From CAINVV01 sp964528535 (GTDB taxonomy: Bacteria > Bacteroidota > Bacteroidia > Bacteroidales > Prolixibacteraceae), in the NCBI GenBank assembly GCA_964528535.1, contig CAZGSQ010000004.1, positions 8,878 to 72,877 on the forward strand: a DNA stretch of 64,000 bases. Direction: 5' to 3'. Shown one piece after another: positions 37,558 to 45,505 of the stretch. The notes under the pieces are model-generated. The model did no database searches, was not told the DNA's origin, and saw only the letters and a program-made list of their open reading frames with translations. The first letter of the stretch is position 1, and each line of letters begins with the position of its first letter. The position numbers were made by a program, and so were the translations under genes.

Positions 37558-38112
37558 ATGGCATCAGAGAAACTTGACGAATTAAGAAATGGATTATCAG
37601 TAAAATCAAAAAATGGAATTGATTTTACATTGGCAGCAAGTATGATATGGTTTGTAATCATTTTTTTATGGAGGCTTGAATTCAAACCTTATGACAAAGC
37701 AATATTTGTTTTTATAGCAGGAGGGCCATTGCTTCCTCTAGCTTTTCTATTTTCGAAGATATTTAGAACGAATTGGAAAATTAAGGATAATCCATTGCAA
37801 CCATTGGGGCTTTGGCTAAATTTTGCCCAATTATTCTATTTCCCATTTCTTATCTTCACCATGATAAAAATGCCTGATTATTTTATTATGACTTATGCCA
37901 TAATAACAGGCGGACACCTTTTCCCCTATGCTTGGTTTTACAGGACAAATTGGTATGCAATATTTTCTGGAATAATAGTTTTGGGTTCTTTGTTCCTTGG
38001 TCTCAGCTTGCCAAATGAAAAAATGTATTTTGTTGCGCTTTTTACAAGTATTTCACTATTCATATTGACAATTTGCTTATTCTTTGACACCATGAAAAAG
38101 AGGAAAATTTGA
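37558..38112 (+). CDS. DUF7010-type integral membrane protein
   Basis: 184 residues with about six hydrophobic segments. Residues NGIDFTLAASMIWFVI, NPLQPLGLWLNFAQLFYFPF and ITGGHLFPYAWFYR match my memory of the DUF7010 pattern (small polytopic proteins of unknown function), but this was not searched. The AT content is higher than in the flanking genes, which suggests acquisition. It has no operon partner. The ATG 37558 follows AAGA and is the only reasonable start. Confidence 0.65.
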   Translation: MASEKLDELRNGLSVKSKNGIDFTLAASMIWFVIIFLWRLEFKPYDKAIFVFIAGGPLLPLAFLFSKIFRTNWKIKDNPLQPLGLWLNFAQLFYFPFLIFTMIKMPDYFIMTYAIITGGHLFPYAWFYRTNWYAIFSGIIVLGSLFLGLSLPNEKMYFVALFTSISLFILTICLFFDTMKKRKI

Positions 38113-38342
38113 CAAATTGAAAAACTGCCACCAAACATCAGCTACCGAAAGTTCGGCAACTGTGGTATTCGGTGTGTATCTTTCCGCTCGGGCTGCTTTT
38201 CGGCTTGACAGGAATCGAAGACCAGCGTTGGCTAAATCGCCAGCAGTCCGCCCCTGCATGTAGTTTCCTACATTAGTGATTATTGCGAAAACAACCTGCC
38301 TGAATAAGTTGAATCAAAATTGATTATTTCTGAGAAAACAGT
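38113..38342 (+). other. Intergenic stretch, no gene
   Basis: 230 bp between the DUF7010-like gene and the antitoxin-like gene. Short internal repeats only; nothing coding recognised. Confidence 0.6.
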
Positions 38343-38537
38343 ATGATTAGGACAACCGCTGATTTGAAATATGAAATTTTGAAAGCAATCGAGGAAGTTC
38401 CAGAACCTGTCTTGGCCGATGTCTTGGAATACTTAAAGCAAGCCAAAGCTTGTCCAAATGATAAGATTGATTTATCGCGTCCTTTTGGTCTGATAATCAG
38501 GGAAGATAGAGAATTACTGAAGCGTCTGGCCTTATGA
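38343..38537 (+). CDS. Antitoxin-like protein (DUF2281 / toxin-antitoxin type), orphan
   Basis: 64 residues. The N-terminal half (TTADLKYEILKAIEEVPEPVLADVLEYLKQ) resembles the DUF2281-type antitoxins that neutralise PIN-domain toxins. The C-terminal RPFGLIIREDRELLKRLAL could be the toxin-binding tail. No PIN or RelE toxin ORF follows within the next 350 bp, so the gene is an orphan or the toxin is lost. Family assignment is from pattern only. Confidence 0.5.
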   Translation: MIRTTADLKYEILKAIEEVPEPVLADVLEYLKQAKACPNDKIDLSRPFGLIIREDRELLKRLAL

Positions 38538-38847
38538 TTGACATACTAGATGTTATGCGAATTCATGAGATCCTAATTGACAAAATCGGCGACAACAAGC
38601 TCTAACAAACGACAAATGCCTTGCGGGGTCTATAGGTTGCCTAAATTTACCTTGCCAGTAACAAAAACCAAACAAAAACCAAAAATAATCATCAACCTGC
38701 ACGGTACTTGGCGTCAGACCGTTAGGGTGCATCTTGAGAATCTTCCGTTCAGACTCAACTCGAGTATTTTGAATTTAAAAAATGTAAACATGATTGAATA
38801 CAAAGAGCTAAAAACATTTGATGAACTCATTAAACCAAGTTGCACAA
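38538..38847 (+). other. Intergenic stretch before tRNA-Lys
   Basis: 310 bp with no convincing gene. A 102-residue TTG-started frame at 38577-38885 has no domain and overlaps the tRNA terminator. CTCTAAC (about 38602) and GTTAGGG (about 38720) form imperfect complementary arms, weakly attC-like. Confidence 0.55.
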
Positions 38848-38880
38848 TAAAAAAAACACCTACATATCCAAATGTAAGTG
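38848..38880 (-). terminator. Rho-independent terminator after tRNA-Lys
   Basis: On the minus strand a 9-bp stem with one mismatch (CACTTACAT/ATGTAGGTG) is followed by T8-9 (the A-run at 38848-38856). Confidence 0.7.
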
Positions 38881-38893
38881 TTTGATTACTAAG

Positions 38894-38966
38894 TGACCCC
38901 GGTGGGGCTCGAACCCACGGCCCGTTGATTAAGAGTCAACTGCTCTACCAGCTGAGCTACGGAGTC
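38894..38966 (-). tRNA. tRNA-Lys (anticodon CTT)
   Basis: 73-nt cloverleaf on the minus strand: acceptor GACTCCG/CGGGGTC (one T-G pair), D stem GCTC/GAGC, anticodon stem GTTGA/TCAAC with loop CTCTTAA (anticodon CTT), T stem GTGGG/CCCAC with loop TTCGAGC. CCA is not encoded. Confidence 0.96.
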
Positions 38967-38983
38967 ATTTTTTTACCGAGGTG

Positions 38984-39014
38984 CAAACATACGTTAATAA
39001 TGTCATTTTCCAAA
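38984..39014 (-). promoter_or_regulatory. tRNA-Lys promoter
   Basis: Minus-strand TTTG (39014-39011), 19 bp, TATGTTTG (38991-38984). The -7 box ends 17 bp before the tRNA 5' end. This is a textbook Bacteroidota promoter. Confidence 0.75.
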
Positions 39015-39114
39015 GTTACTGGGGGAAAAATGAAAAATGAAAAACGCTCTAATCAAGATTGTAGTGTCCAAACCCCAAACTCCTACCTCGGCATCCACCG
39101 TCCCACCTTACTTT

Positions 39115-39411
39115 TTATGCGCCAAGAATCATTGGATTTCTCACAGGTGCGTACAAACCTGTCAGCACCAGCTTCCCGTTAGGAAACCAGGGTGCCAGGG
39201 TGCCTTTGCCAAGGGTCATGAAGCTGTAGACGGTCAGACAAATGATACATAGTCCGGTCGCCGTTAGGAGCAAACCTGTAACCATTGCCGGTAAAAATTG
39301 AATGGAGAGATTCTTTTCAATGCAACAGGGCACAACGACCAGCACTGAAAAGGGGAGAAACAGCGAGATCCGCACTTTAACTGGGAATAGCTTATTCGAT
39401 GATTGTGACAT
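39115..39411 (-). pseudogene. Truncated isoprenylcysteine-carboxylmethyltransferase-like gene
   Basis: 98 residues: three hydrophobic segments and then PNGKLVLTGLYAPVRNPMILGA-type sequence, the family's central motif (TGxYxxxRNPMxLG). The frame then meets TAA, and none of the three frames continues the family's remaining C-terminal part (about 70 residues expected). The gene is therefore cut after the RNPM motif, 148 bp upstream of the tRNA-Lys. Function is probably lost, because the SAM site needs the missing part. Confidence 0.7.
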
Positions 39412-39582
39412 GCTGCGTAGCGTTTTCTTCTTTTATTTTAAAGGATTCCTGGAAGGAGGCAAAGAGCCCTTTCACCCTTGTCAGATCCTTGTAAATCATT
39501 CTTTGAAGGCTTTGCGCATATCTACCTGACAGGCAGCTCCAGATGAAACCATGAAAAAGAACAGCAATGCAGGCAACCTCAT
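39392..39582 (-). pseudogene. Possible frameshifted small lipoprotein gene
   Basis: After the amidase stop (7 bp) a signal-like frame starts at 39582: MRLPALLFFFMVSSGAAC with lipobox GAAC, then a stop after 28 residues. Another frame from 39499 runs on as LTRVKGLFASFQESFKIK and ends at 39392, overlapping the next gene by 20 bp. Read as one gene with a frameshift near 39500 it would give about 63 residues. No homology is known; low confidence. Confidence 0.3.
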
Positions 39583-39588
39583 GATATT

Positions 39589-41196
39589 TTAAACTTTCAG
39601 GGTACTTAAGAACGTTGGAATTTTTCTACTTCCGGAGCGCTGTTCAAAGGCATAGCCAATCGAAACCAGGGTTGATTCAGTGAATGCCTGACCAAAGAAA
39701 GAGAGTCCCAAAGGCAGATCGTTCAGTGCGCCCATCGGAACTGTGATGCAGGGATAGCCGGTAATGGCGGCAGGGGTATAGGCTCCGTAGCCCGTCCAGA
39801 AATCGCCGTTGATGGCGTCGTTGCACCAGGAGGTTCCGGTGGCCGGTCCGCACATGGCATCCAATTCTTTGGAGGCAAATAGCTGGTCAATGTAAACCTT
39901 GAGATTTTTCAAATGCGCTACGGCTGCCAGATATTCTTTGCTTTCCAGATTTCCTTTCATTTCGGAACGCTCCATGATCTCCTGTTTGAAAAAGGGCATC
40001 ACAGTCGCCTCGTTTTGGTTGTTGAAGGCGATGATCTCCTTCATCGTTTTCAACCTGCTGTTGGAGTTGGCAAGGTATTGGTTGAGTCCGTCCTTGAATT
40101 CAAACTCCATCATATCCAGCTCAGCCTTGCCGAATTCGGAAGTTTTTGTCATGAAATCAACCTCCACCAGGGTCGCTCCGGCTTGTTCCATAACGGCAAG
40201 GGCTTGTTTGAGTATTTTGTCGATCCCCTCGTGGTGCTTGAGAAAACTCTTTTCGATGCCAATTCGCTTTCCTTTCAATCCATTTGGGTCTAGAAACTTT
40301 GTATAATCCTGTTTCGGATTTTTGTTCATTACCGTGGAAGCATCTGCCGGATCAGCACCTCCGGCCATGGCATTCAGCAAGATAGCCGCGTCAGCAACGG
40401 ATCGTGCCAAAGGGCCCGCCGTATCCTGAGATATGGAGATGGGGATGATGCCTGTTCTGCTTACCAGGCCGATGGTTGGCTTGATGCCTACGATGCCATT
40501 CATCGATGCCGGACAGGCAATAGAGCCGTCCGTTTCGGTGCCGACCGCAATGGCGCATAGATTGGCCGAGACAGCTACCGCCGAACCCGAGCTGGAGCCG
40601 CAGGGAGACCTGTCGAGGATGTAGGGATTTCTGGTCTGGCCTCCGCGGCTGCTCCAGCCACTGGCCGAACGGGTCGATCTGAAATTGGCCCACTCACTGA
40701 GGTTGGTCTTCCCCAAAAGTACTACGCCGGTTTCCCTCAGGCGCTTCAATACGAAAGCATCCTCTTTCGCTACGTTGCCAGAAAGGGCCAGCGAACCTGC
40801 CGTGGTTTGCATCTTGTCGCCACTGTTGATGTTGTCTTTGATCAATATGGGAATGCCATGCAAGGGACCTCTCAATTTACCCTCCATTCGTTCGCGGTCC
40901 ATTGCTTCGGCCATAAGCAGCGCATCGGGATTTAGCTCTATCACAGCATTCAGGAGTGGTCCGGATCTGTCAAGTTCCTGAATTCGTTTCAAATAAATAT
41001 TTGTCATCGCAACGTAGGTGAGGGATCCGTTTTTTACCAGTTCCTGAAGCTCGGGGATGGATAATTCATCGAGGTTGGCCCTCGTTTGCTTTTCATTCCT
41101 GACTGGTTTTTGTGTAGGTTGACAGGAGGTCAAAGGCCAGGTGGACAATGAAATTCCGGCCAATACGCCATTGGCTAAAAAGTGTCTTCTTCTCAT
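39589..41196 (-). CDS. Amidase-signature family enzyme, Tat-exported
   Basis: 535 residues. N-terminal RRRHFL followed by a hydrophobic stretch is a Tat-type signal with a lipobox-like TSC. The amidase-signature triad is present: K120 (PILIKDNI), cis-Ser 201/202 in CGSSSGSAVA, and nucleophile S225 in ETDGSIACPAS. Members hydrolyse amides or peptide-like bonds; the substrate is unknown. It follows the enolase-superfamily gene by 47 bp on the same strand. Confidence 0.92.
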   Translation of the reverse strand: MRRRHFLANGVLAGISLSTWPLTSCQPTQKPVRNEKQTRANLDELSIPELQELVKNGSLTYVAMTNIYLKRIQELDRSGPLLNAVIELNPDALLMAEAMDRERMEGKLRGPLHGIPILIKDNINSGDKMQTTAGSLALSGNVAKEDAFVLKRLRETGVVLLGKTNLSEWANFRSTRSASGWSSRGGQTRNPYILDRSPCGSSSGSAVAVSANLCAIAVGTETDGSIACPASMNGIVGIKPTIGLVSRTGIIPISISQDTAGPLARSVADAAILLNAMAGGADPADASTVMNKNPKQDYTKFLDPNGLKGKRIGIEKSFLKHHEGIDKILKQALAVMEQAGATLVEVDFMTKTSEFGKAELDMMEFEFKDGLNQYLANSNSRLKTMKEIIAFNNQNEATVMPFFKQEIMERSEMKGNLESKEYLAAVAHLKNLKVYIDQLFASKELDAMCGPATGTSWCNDAINGDFWTGYGAYTPAAITGYPCITVPMGALNDLPLGLSFFGQAFTESTLVSIGYAFEQRSGSRKIPTFLSTLKV

Positions 41197-41243
41197 TTGG
41201 TTCTCATTTTGTTTTTGAATTCACAAACTATTTTGATTCCACT

Positions 41244-42524
41244 TCAATTTACAATTGGTATGTATTTTTTGAGGTAACCCGGATCAACTTCGACTCCCGA
41301 GCCGGGTCCGGTAGGTACCTTGATCACCCCATCACCGATCAGGAGCGAGGCAGTCTTGCACTCCAGTGGCAGCTCCTTGCTGTTCCCTTTGAACTCATGA
41401 AAGGGCCCTGCGTTGGGCAGTGTAGAGACAAAATGCATCATGTAGAGATAACCAAGTCCTCCGGAGATGTGCGGTGTACACACTTTACCCATGGCCTCAG
41501 CCATCCTTGCCACCCGGGTGGAACGGATCATTCCACCGAAATAGTAAACATCCGGCTGGATGATCTGCAAGGCATCGTGTGCGATCAGCCACCTGAAATT
41601 GTGCATGCTGGATTCCTGCTCGCCTCCTGCGATAGGGATGGTGAGCGCATCGGCTACCTGTTTGGTCTCCTCGTACCAGTCGAAGGGTACGGGTTCCTCG
41701 TAGTGCTCGTATTTGTATTCCTGCAACAGTTTTCCGATGCGGATGGCCTCTTTGGCATCGTAGGAGCCATTCGAATCGGCGAAAAGGTGCATCTCGTCTC
41801 CGAATATCTTGCGAATCATCGGAATAAGTTTGTCGGACCGGCCTGCCGGAAATTCGGGATGGCTCATCCTACCTCCCACTTTGAATTTAAGGGCTTTCGT
41901 TTTGGAGGAGGCGATCTCCTGTTGAAGATGTCTGAGCACCTCTTCACCGGTGATGTCCCTTTCGCTGTTGGCCTGGTAGAAGGAGACTTCCGGATGGTGA
42001 ATCTCTCCGATCAGCTGCCCCAGTGATTTACCAGCCATCCGTCCGAGCATATCCAATATGGCAAATTCAATGGTCGCCATGGGTACCCAAAGAGCCAGAC
42101 TCTGAAATTTGTAGTTGCTCTGGTAAACATAAGCCTCTTCGAGCAGCGCCTCCAGATCGCGTGCATCTTTTCCTATGAAAAAGGGTTGAAGCCTGTTGAC
42201 AAAGACCGGATAGAAGGATTTCATGGGACCATCGTTCGAGAACGACCACCCCTCGGCGCCATCCTTTGAACGAACGCGGCACAGGAAGCTATCTTTGAAA
42301 CGCAGTAATTCGAGCGTTTCGATGATCACAGGCGTCGCAAATAACTCCTTTTTCAGTACAGGTTTTTGCAGGATCTCATCGAGTTTGGTATAGGTCGATT
42401 CCATATCTGCTTTTGAATCCGATCCAAAAGCAGGAGCTGTTCCAAATGTCGAACCAGGCAGTGCTGACGCCAGTCCGCCAGTTAAAGAGGCCGTGATAAA
42501 TTTTCGTCGTGAGGTATGCATCAT
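41244..42524 (-). CDS. Enolase-superfamily enzyme (mandelate racemase type), Tat-exported
   Basis: 426 residues. SRRKFITASL near the N-terminus is a Tat signal. In the barrel, K213-x-K215 (KFKVGG), metal ligands D250 (FADSNG), E276 (YEEP) and E302 (GGEQ), and base H352 (CTPHISGG) are present, the set used by sugar-acid dehydratases and epimerases. This arrangement fits the mandelate racemase subgroup; which acid sugar or other carboxylate it acts on is unknown. The start ATG overlaps the upstream remnant's stop by 4 bp. Confidence 0.9.
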   Translation of the reverse strand: MMHTSRRKFITASLTGGLASALPGSTFGTAPAFGSDSKADMESTYTKLDEILQKPVLKKELFATPVIIETLELLRFKDSFLCRVRSKDGAEGWSFSNDGPMKSFYPVFVNRLQPFFIGKDARDLEALLEEAYVYQSNYKFQSLALWVPMATIEFAILDMLGRMAGKSLGQLIGEIHHPEVSFYQANSERDITGEEVLRHLQQEIASSKTKALKFKVGGRMSHPEFPAGRSDKLIPMIRKIFGDEMHLFADSNGSYDAKEAIRIGKLLQEYKYEHYEEPVPFDWYEETKQVADALTIPIAGGEQESSMHNFRWLIAHDALQIIQPDVYYFGGMIRSTRVARMAEAMGKVCTPHISGGLGYLYMMHFVSTLPNAGPFHEFKGNSKELPLECKTASLLIGDGVIKVPTGPGSGVEVDPGYLKKYIPIVN

Positions 42525-42763
42525 TTTGTTTCTAATGTTAGTTTGTGCCAGGTCAATTCCTTGCGTATTTCAATGCTTTTCAGCCGTTGGTTTGTCCATT
42601 CTTTTGAGTAGCCTTTGCCCAAGTAAGTTCCCGTTAAACGGTCCGTACCAGTTAGCGCCTCAATAGCACCAATGATCGAAAAATGCCATTTCTCTTGTTC
42701 TTCGTCCCAAGTGGAGCGGATTTGTTTTTGGTCAAATAACTTGATGGTGGTTTCCTTATTCAT
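42521..42763 (-). pseudogene. Internally deleted DinD/BRO-N-like remnant
   Basis: 80 residues. The first 41 (IKLFDQKQIRSTWDEEQEKW, FSIIGAIEALTGTDR) match the N-terminus of DinD/BRO-type proteins. Residues 49-71 (GKGYSKEWTNQRLKSIEIRK) match the region that in such proteins comes more than 100 residues later. The middle is missing, and the expected end (TDEW) is replaced. The frame stays open across the join. It probably is a decayed gene. The in-frame M at residue 1 (42763) is used because upstream residues are not family-like. Confidence 0.6.
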
Positions 42764-42916
42764 TCGGTTACGCAATGACACAATGATTTTAGGTTCTAAA
42801 CCCATCGAATTAGAGGGGTTTAAAATGTAGTTCAAGAGTCGTTGAATTTGCCTGTTGCCTTATGTTACCTGCTTTTTCCCTTTTTCTATACTCTTGTAAA
42901 TTTATCTGTTTTTGGC

Positions 42917-43048
42917 TTAAAAAAGCATATAGTTTGAAAGGTTTTTGAGTACCTGCGCCACATTTTGACCTAACTCCAGAATGCCATTGGTTAAAAAATA
43001 GAAAAGAGATGAAAAAAGCAGAAGACAAAGAACAGTTCTTTTTACCAT
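42917..43048 (-). CDS. Possible 43-residue single-TM peptide
   Basis: Frame downstream of ccoI, 46 bp after its stop. One hydrophobic segment (about 4-20), then LTNGILELGQNVAQVLKNLS. No RBS is evident and no family is recognised. Could be a small membrane protein or chance. Confidence 0.2.
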   Translation of the reverse strand: MVKRTVLCLLLFSSLFYFLTNGILELGQNVAQVLKNLSNYMLF

Positions 43049-43094
43049 ACAAGGTACTGCAGCAAAGGGGATAGAACTCAAATTCTGCCTCTCC

Positions 43095-45479
43095 TTACAA
43101 CGCCTTTTTCGCCTTCCAAGTAGTGGCAAAAGTGGCGAAAGCGACTACCGACACCGAGCTGACAGGCATCAGGATGGCTGCAACTACCGGGGATAGATGT
43201 CCTGACAAGGCATAGGACAAACCGACGACATTGTACAAAAGGGAGATCGCGAAACTGATTCTGACGATAGACATAGCGCGGTGTGCGAAGCGGATGAAGC
43301 GGTAGAGCTGGCCTATCTTGGAAGCTTCCACGATGGCGTCGCCGGCCGGGGAGAAGTGGTAGATGTCGTCTGCTATGGAGAGTGCCACTTCGCTTTGCAG
43401 GAAGGCTCCAGCATCGTTGAGACCATCGCCGGTCATCAATACTTTTTTCCCTTGCAGCTGCAGTGTCTTGATGAATTCCATCTTCTCCTGGGCTTGCTGG
43501 TTGAAGAACATTTTTTCAGGCATGAAGTAGCGCTTCAGCTTCTCCCTTTCGGCATCGTTATCGCCCGAAAGAAGGTAGATGTCAAAGTGCCCCTTCAGTT
43601 CGTCCATCAGGCTGTCAAATCCTTCGCGGTATTGGTTTTCGATGGTGAAATAGCCTTTAACCTCCCCATCCATGGAGAGGTAAACCTGGGAAGTACGTTC
43701 AGAAAGGGCCGGTGATGAACCTGTTACATACTCGCCCGATCCCATCTTACAGAGCACTTTGTTGACGCTGCCAAAGATGCCTCTTCCAGCAACTTCGACG
43801 AATCCCTCAATGGCAATTGGCTCATAGTCCTGGTAGTATCTGGCAATGGCATTGCTCAAGGGATGGGTAGATTGCCGTGTGAGGGAGTAGACAACCTGAA
43901 TTTCTTCCACGGTCAATTTTTCTCCTACGAACTCAATCTTGCTTGCATCCGGTTTGGTAATGGTTCCTGTTTTGTCAAAGACGATGGTGTCGATTTGAAC
44001 CAGCTTCTCAATAACCGTCGTATTCTTGATGTAGATACCCTTTTTGCCGAAGATGCGCATGGTACTGCCCAGGGTAAATGGAAGTGACATCGAGATGGCA
44101 CAGGGACATGCCACGATGAGTACCGAAGTAAAAACCCGGATGGCACTCTGGAAATTACCATGCCAGCACCACCCTGCGAAACCAACTACCGCGATCACCA
44201 GGATGGCCACGGTGAAGGGTACACTCAATCGGTCGGTCAGGTTGACAATCGATTTGGAGGCATGGGTCTTTTCCTCTTCCTGGTTCCAGAGCTGGGTGAG
44301 GTGGCTCTGTTTGACAGTCTTTTCAACCTTGACAGTGATGACACCACCGGTCTGTCGTCCGCCTGCGTAGATGAATTCACCCGTGTTCTTGCGGATGGTG
44401 GTGGATTCTCCCGTAACGAAACTGTAATCCACCAGGGCCGTCCCACTTACCAGGATGGAATCGGCGGGGATAAGCTCCTTGTTGCGGATCATCAGCTCAT
44501 CTCCGATGGCGATCTCCCCCAAAAGGGTGCTAATTTCAATGTTATCTACCAATTTGCTGACAGCTACAGGAAAATAGGATTTGTAATCCCTGTCGAAAGT
44601 AAGGGCCTGGTAACTCTTGCTTTGGTACCAACGGCCCAGCAGCAGGAAGAAAAGAAACCCAGCCAGTGAATCCGAATAGCCGGGTCCTGCAAAGGTGAAG
44701 ACGTCGTAGGTTGTCACCGAAAAGAGCGCAACTATCCCAATGGCAATCGGCAAGTTGATGTTGATGTTTCCCCGTTTCAGGCTCTGCCACGCCGAGATAA
44801 GGTAGTCGCTTCCGCTGTAAAATACCAGTGGGATGAGCAAAATGTAGCTCATGAAATAGAGAAATGTTCCCAGTGATTCACCCAAGGGTTTGTGGTTCAG
44901 GTACTCCGGCAAACTGTACAACATCACATTTCCAAAAACGAATCCGGCGACTCCAATTTTATACAAAAGTGATTTGTTTTCAGGCGTTTTTTCGGATTTC
45001 TCCAATGTTTGCTGCGAAATATCCGGGATGTAATGGATGGATACCAGCAACTCTACAAGTTGACGAAGTGTGATCTCGGCAATATTGAAGGTGATGGTGA
45101 CTTTCCTGGTGATAAAATTGACTGTTGAATTGAGGATTCCCGGATTGATTTTGTTGAGGTGTTCGAGCAACCAGATGCATGAAATACAGTGGATGACCGG
45201 AACATACAAGGTCACCTTGACAATGTCACCTTCCTGAAATTCGAACAGTTTGGACTGTACCTCCTCCTTTTCCAGGAAGGCATACTTGCTGCTGTAGGTC
45301 AGATCTTCCAACTTGATGCCAGGCGTCTTTTCGAACGAATAGTAATGCGTCAACTTGTTTTCGTTCAGAATCTCGAAAACAAGGCCGCATCCTTCGCAAC
45401 AAAAGCGCAGGTTCTCTTTCCATACCGGTGTTTTGCCACAATCGGATCCACAGTGAATGCAATGGTTATCGGAAGACAT
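43095..45479 (-). CDS. ccoI: Copper-translocating P-type ATPase CcoI
   Basis: 794 residues from ATG 45479 (an in-frame ATG at 45536 would overlap the upstream gene). The N-terminal HCIHCGSDCG ... CCEGC metal-binding domain and HCISCIW precede the eight-helix core. Signature motifs are ACPCAIS (copper-binding CPC), DKTGT (phosphorylation) and GDGLNDAG. It supplies copper for CuB of the cbb3 oxidase. It is the last gene of the operon here, 26 bp after the SafE-like gene. Confidence 0.94.
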   Translation of the reverse strand: MSSDNHCIHCGSDCGKTPVWKENLRFCCEGCGLVFEILNENKLTHYYSFEKTPGIKLEDLTYSSKYAFLEKEEVQSKLFEFQEGDIVKVTLYVPVIHCISCIWLLEHLNKINPGILNSTVNFITRKVTITFNIAEITLRQLVELLVSIHYIPDISQQTLEKSEKTPENKSLLYKIGVAGFVFGNVMLYSLPEYLNHKPLGESLGTFLYFMSYILLIPLVFYSGSDYLISAWQSLKRGNININLPIAIGIVALFSVTTYDVFTFAGPGYSDSLAGFLFFLLLGRWYQSKSYQALTFDRDYKSYFPVAVSKLVDNIEISTLLGEIAIGDELMIRNKELIPADSILVSGTALVDYSFVTGESTTIRKNTGEFIYAGGRQTGGVITVKVEKTVKQSHLTQLWNQEEEKTHASKSIVNLTDRLSVPFTVAILVIAVVGFAGWCWHGNFQSAIRVFTSVLIVACPCAISMSLPFTLGSTMRIFGKKGIYIKNTTVIEKLVQIDTIVFDKTGTITKPDASKIEFVGEKLTVEEIQVVYSLTRQSTHPLSNAIARYYQDYEPIAIEGFVEVAGRGIFGSVNKVLCKMGSGEYVTGSSPALSERTSQVYLSMDGEVKGYFTIENQYREGFDSLMDELKGHFDIYLLSGDNDAEREKLKRYFMPEKMFFNQQAQEKMEFIKTLQLQGKKVLMTGDGLNDAGAFLQSEVALSIADDIYHFSPAGDAIVEASKIGQLYRFIRFAHRAMSIVRISFAISLLYNVVGLSYALSGHLSPVVAAILMPVSSVSVVAFATFATTWKAKKAL

Positions 45480-45505
45480 TGGAAGTGTTACGGATGGATT
45501 GCTGG

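Noticed and set aside
37311..37577. 88-residue frame as a gene
   Set aside because: No RBS or known family, and its amino-acid composition is not protein-like; it overlaps the next gene's start.
38577..38885. 102-residue frame with a TTG start as a gene
   Set aside because: It runs through the tRNA-Lys terminator and has no domain; chance frame in a non-coding area.
37193..39000. Integrative element at tRNA-Lys
   Set aside because: No integrase gene and no direct repeat of the tRNA 3' end were found in the window.
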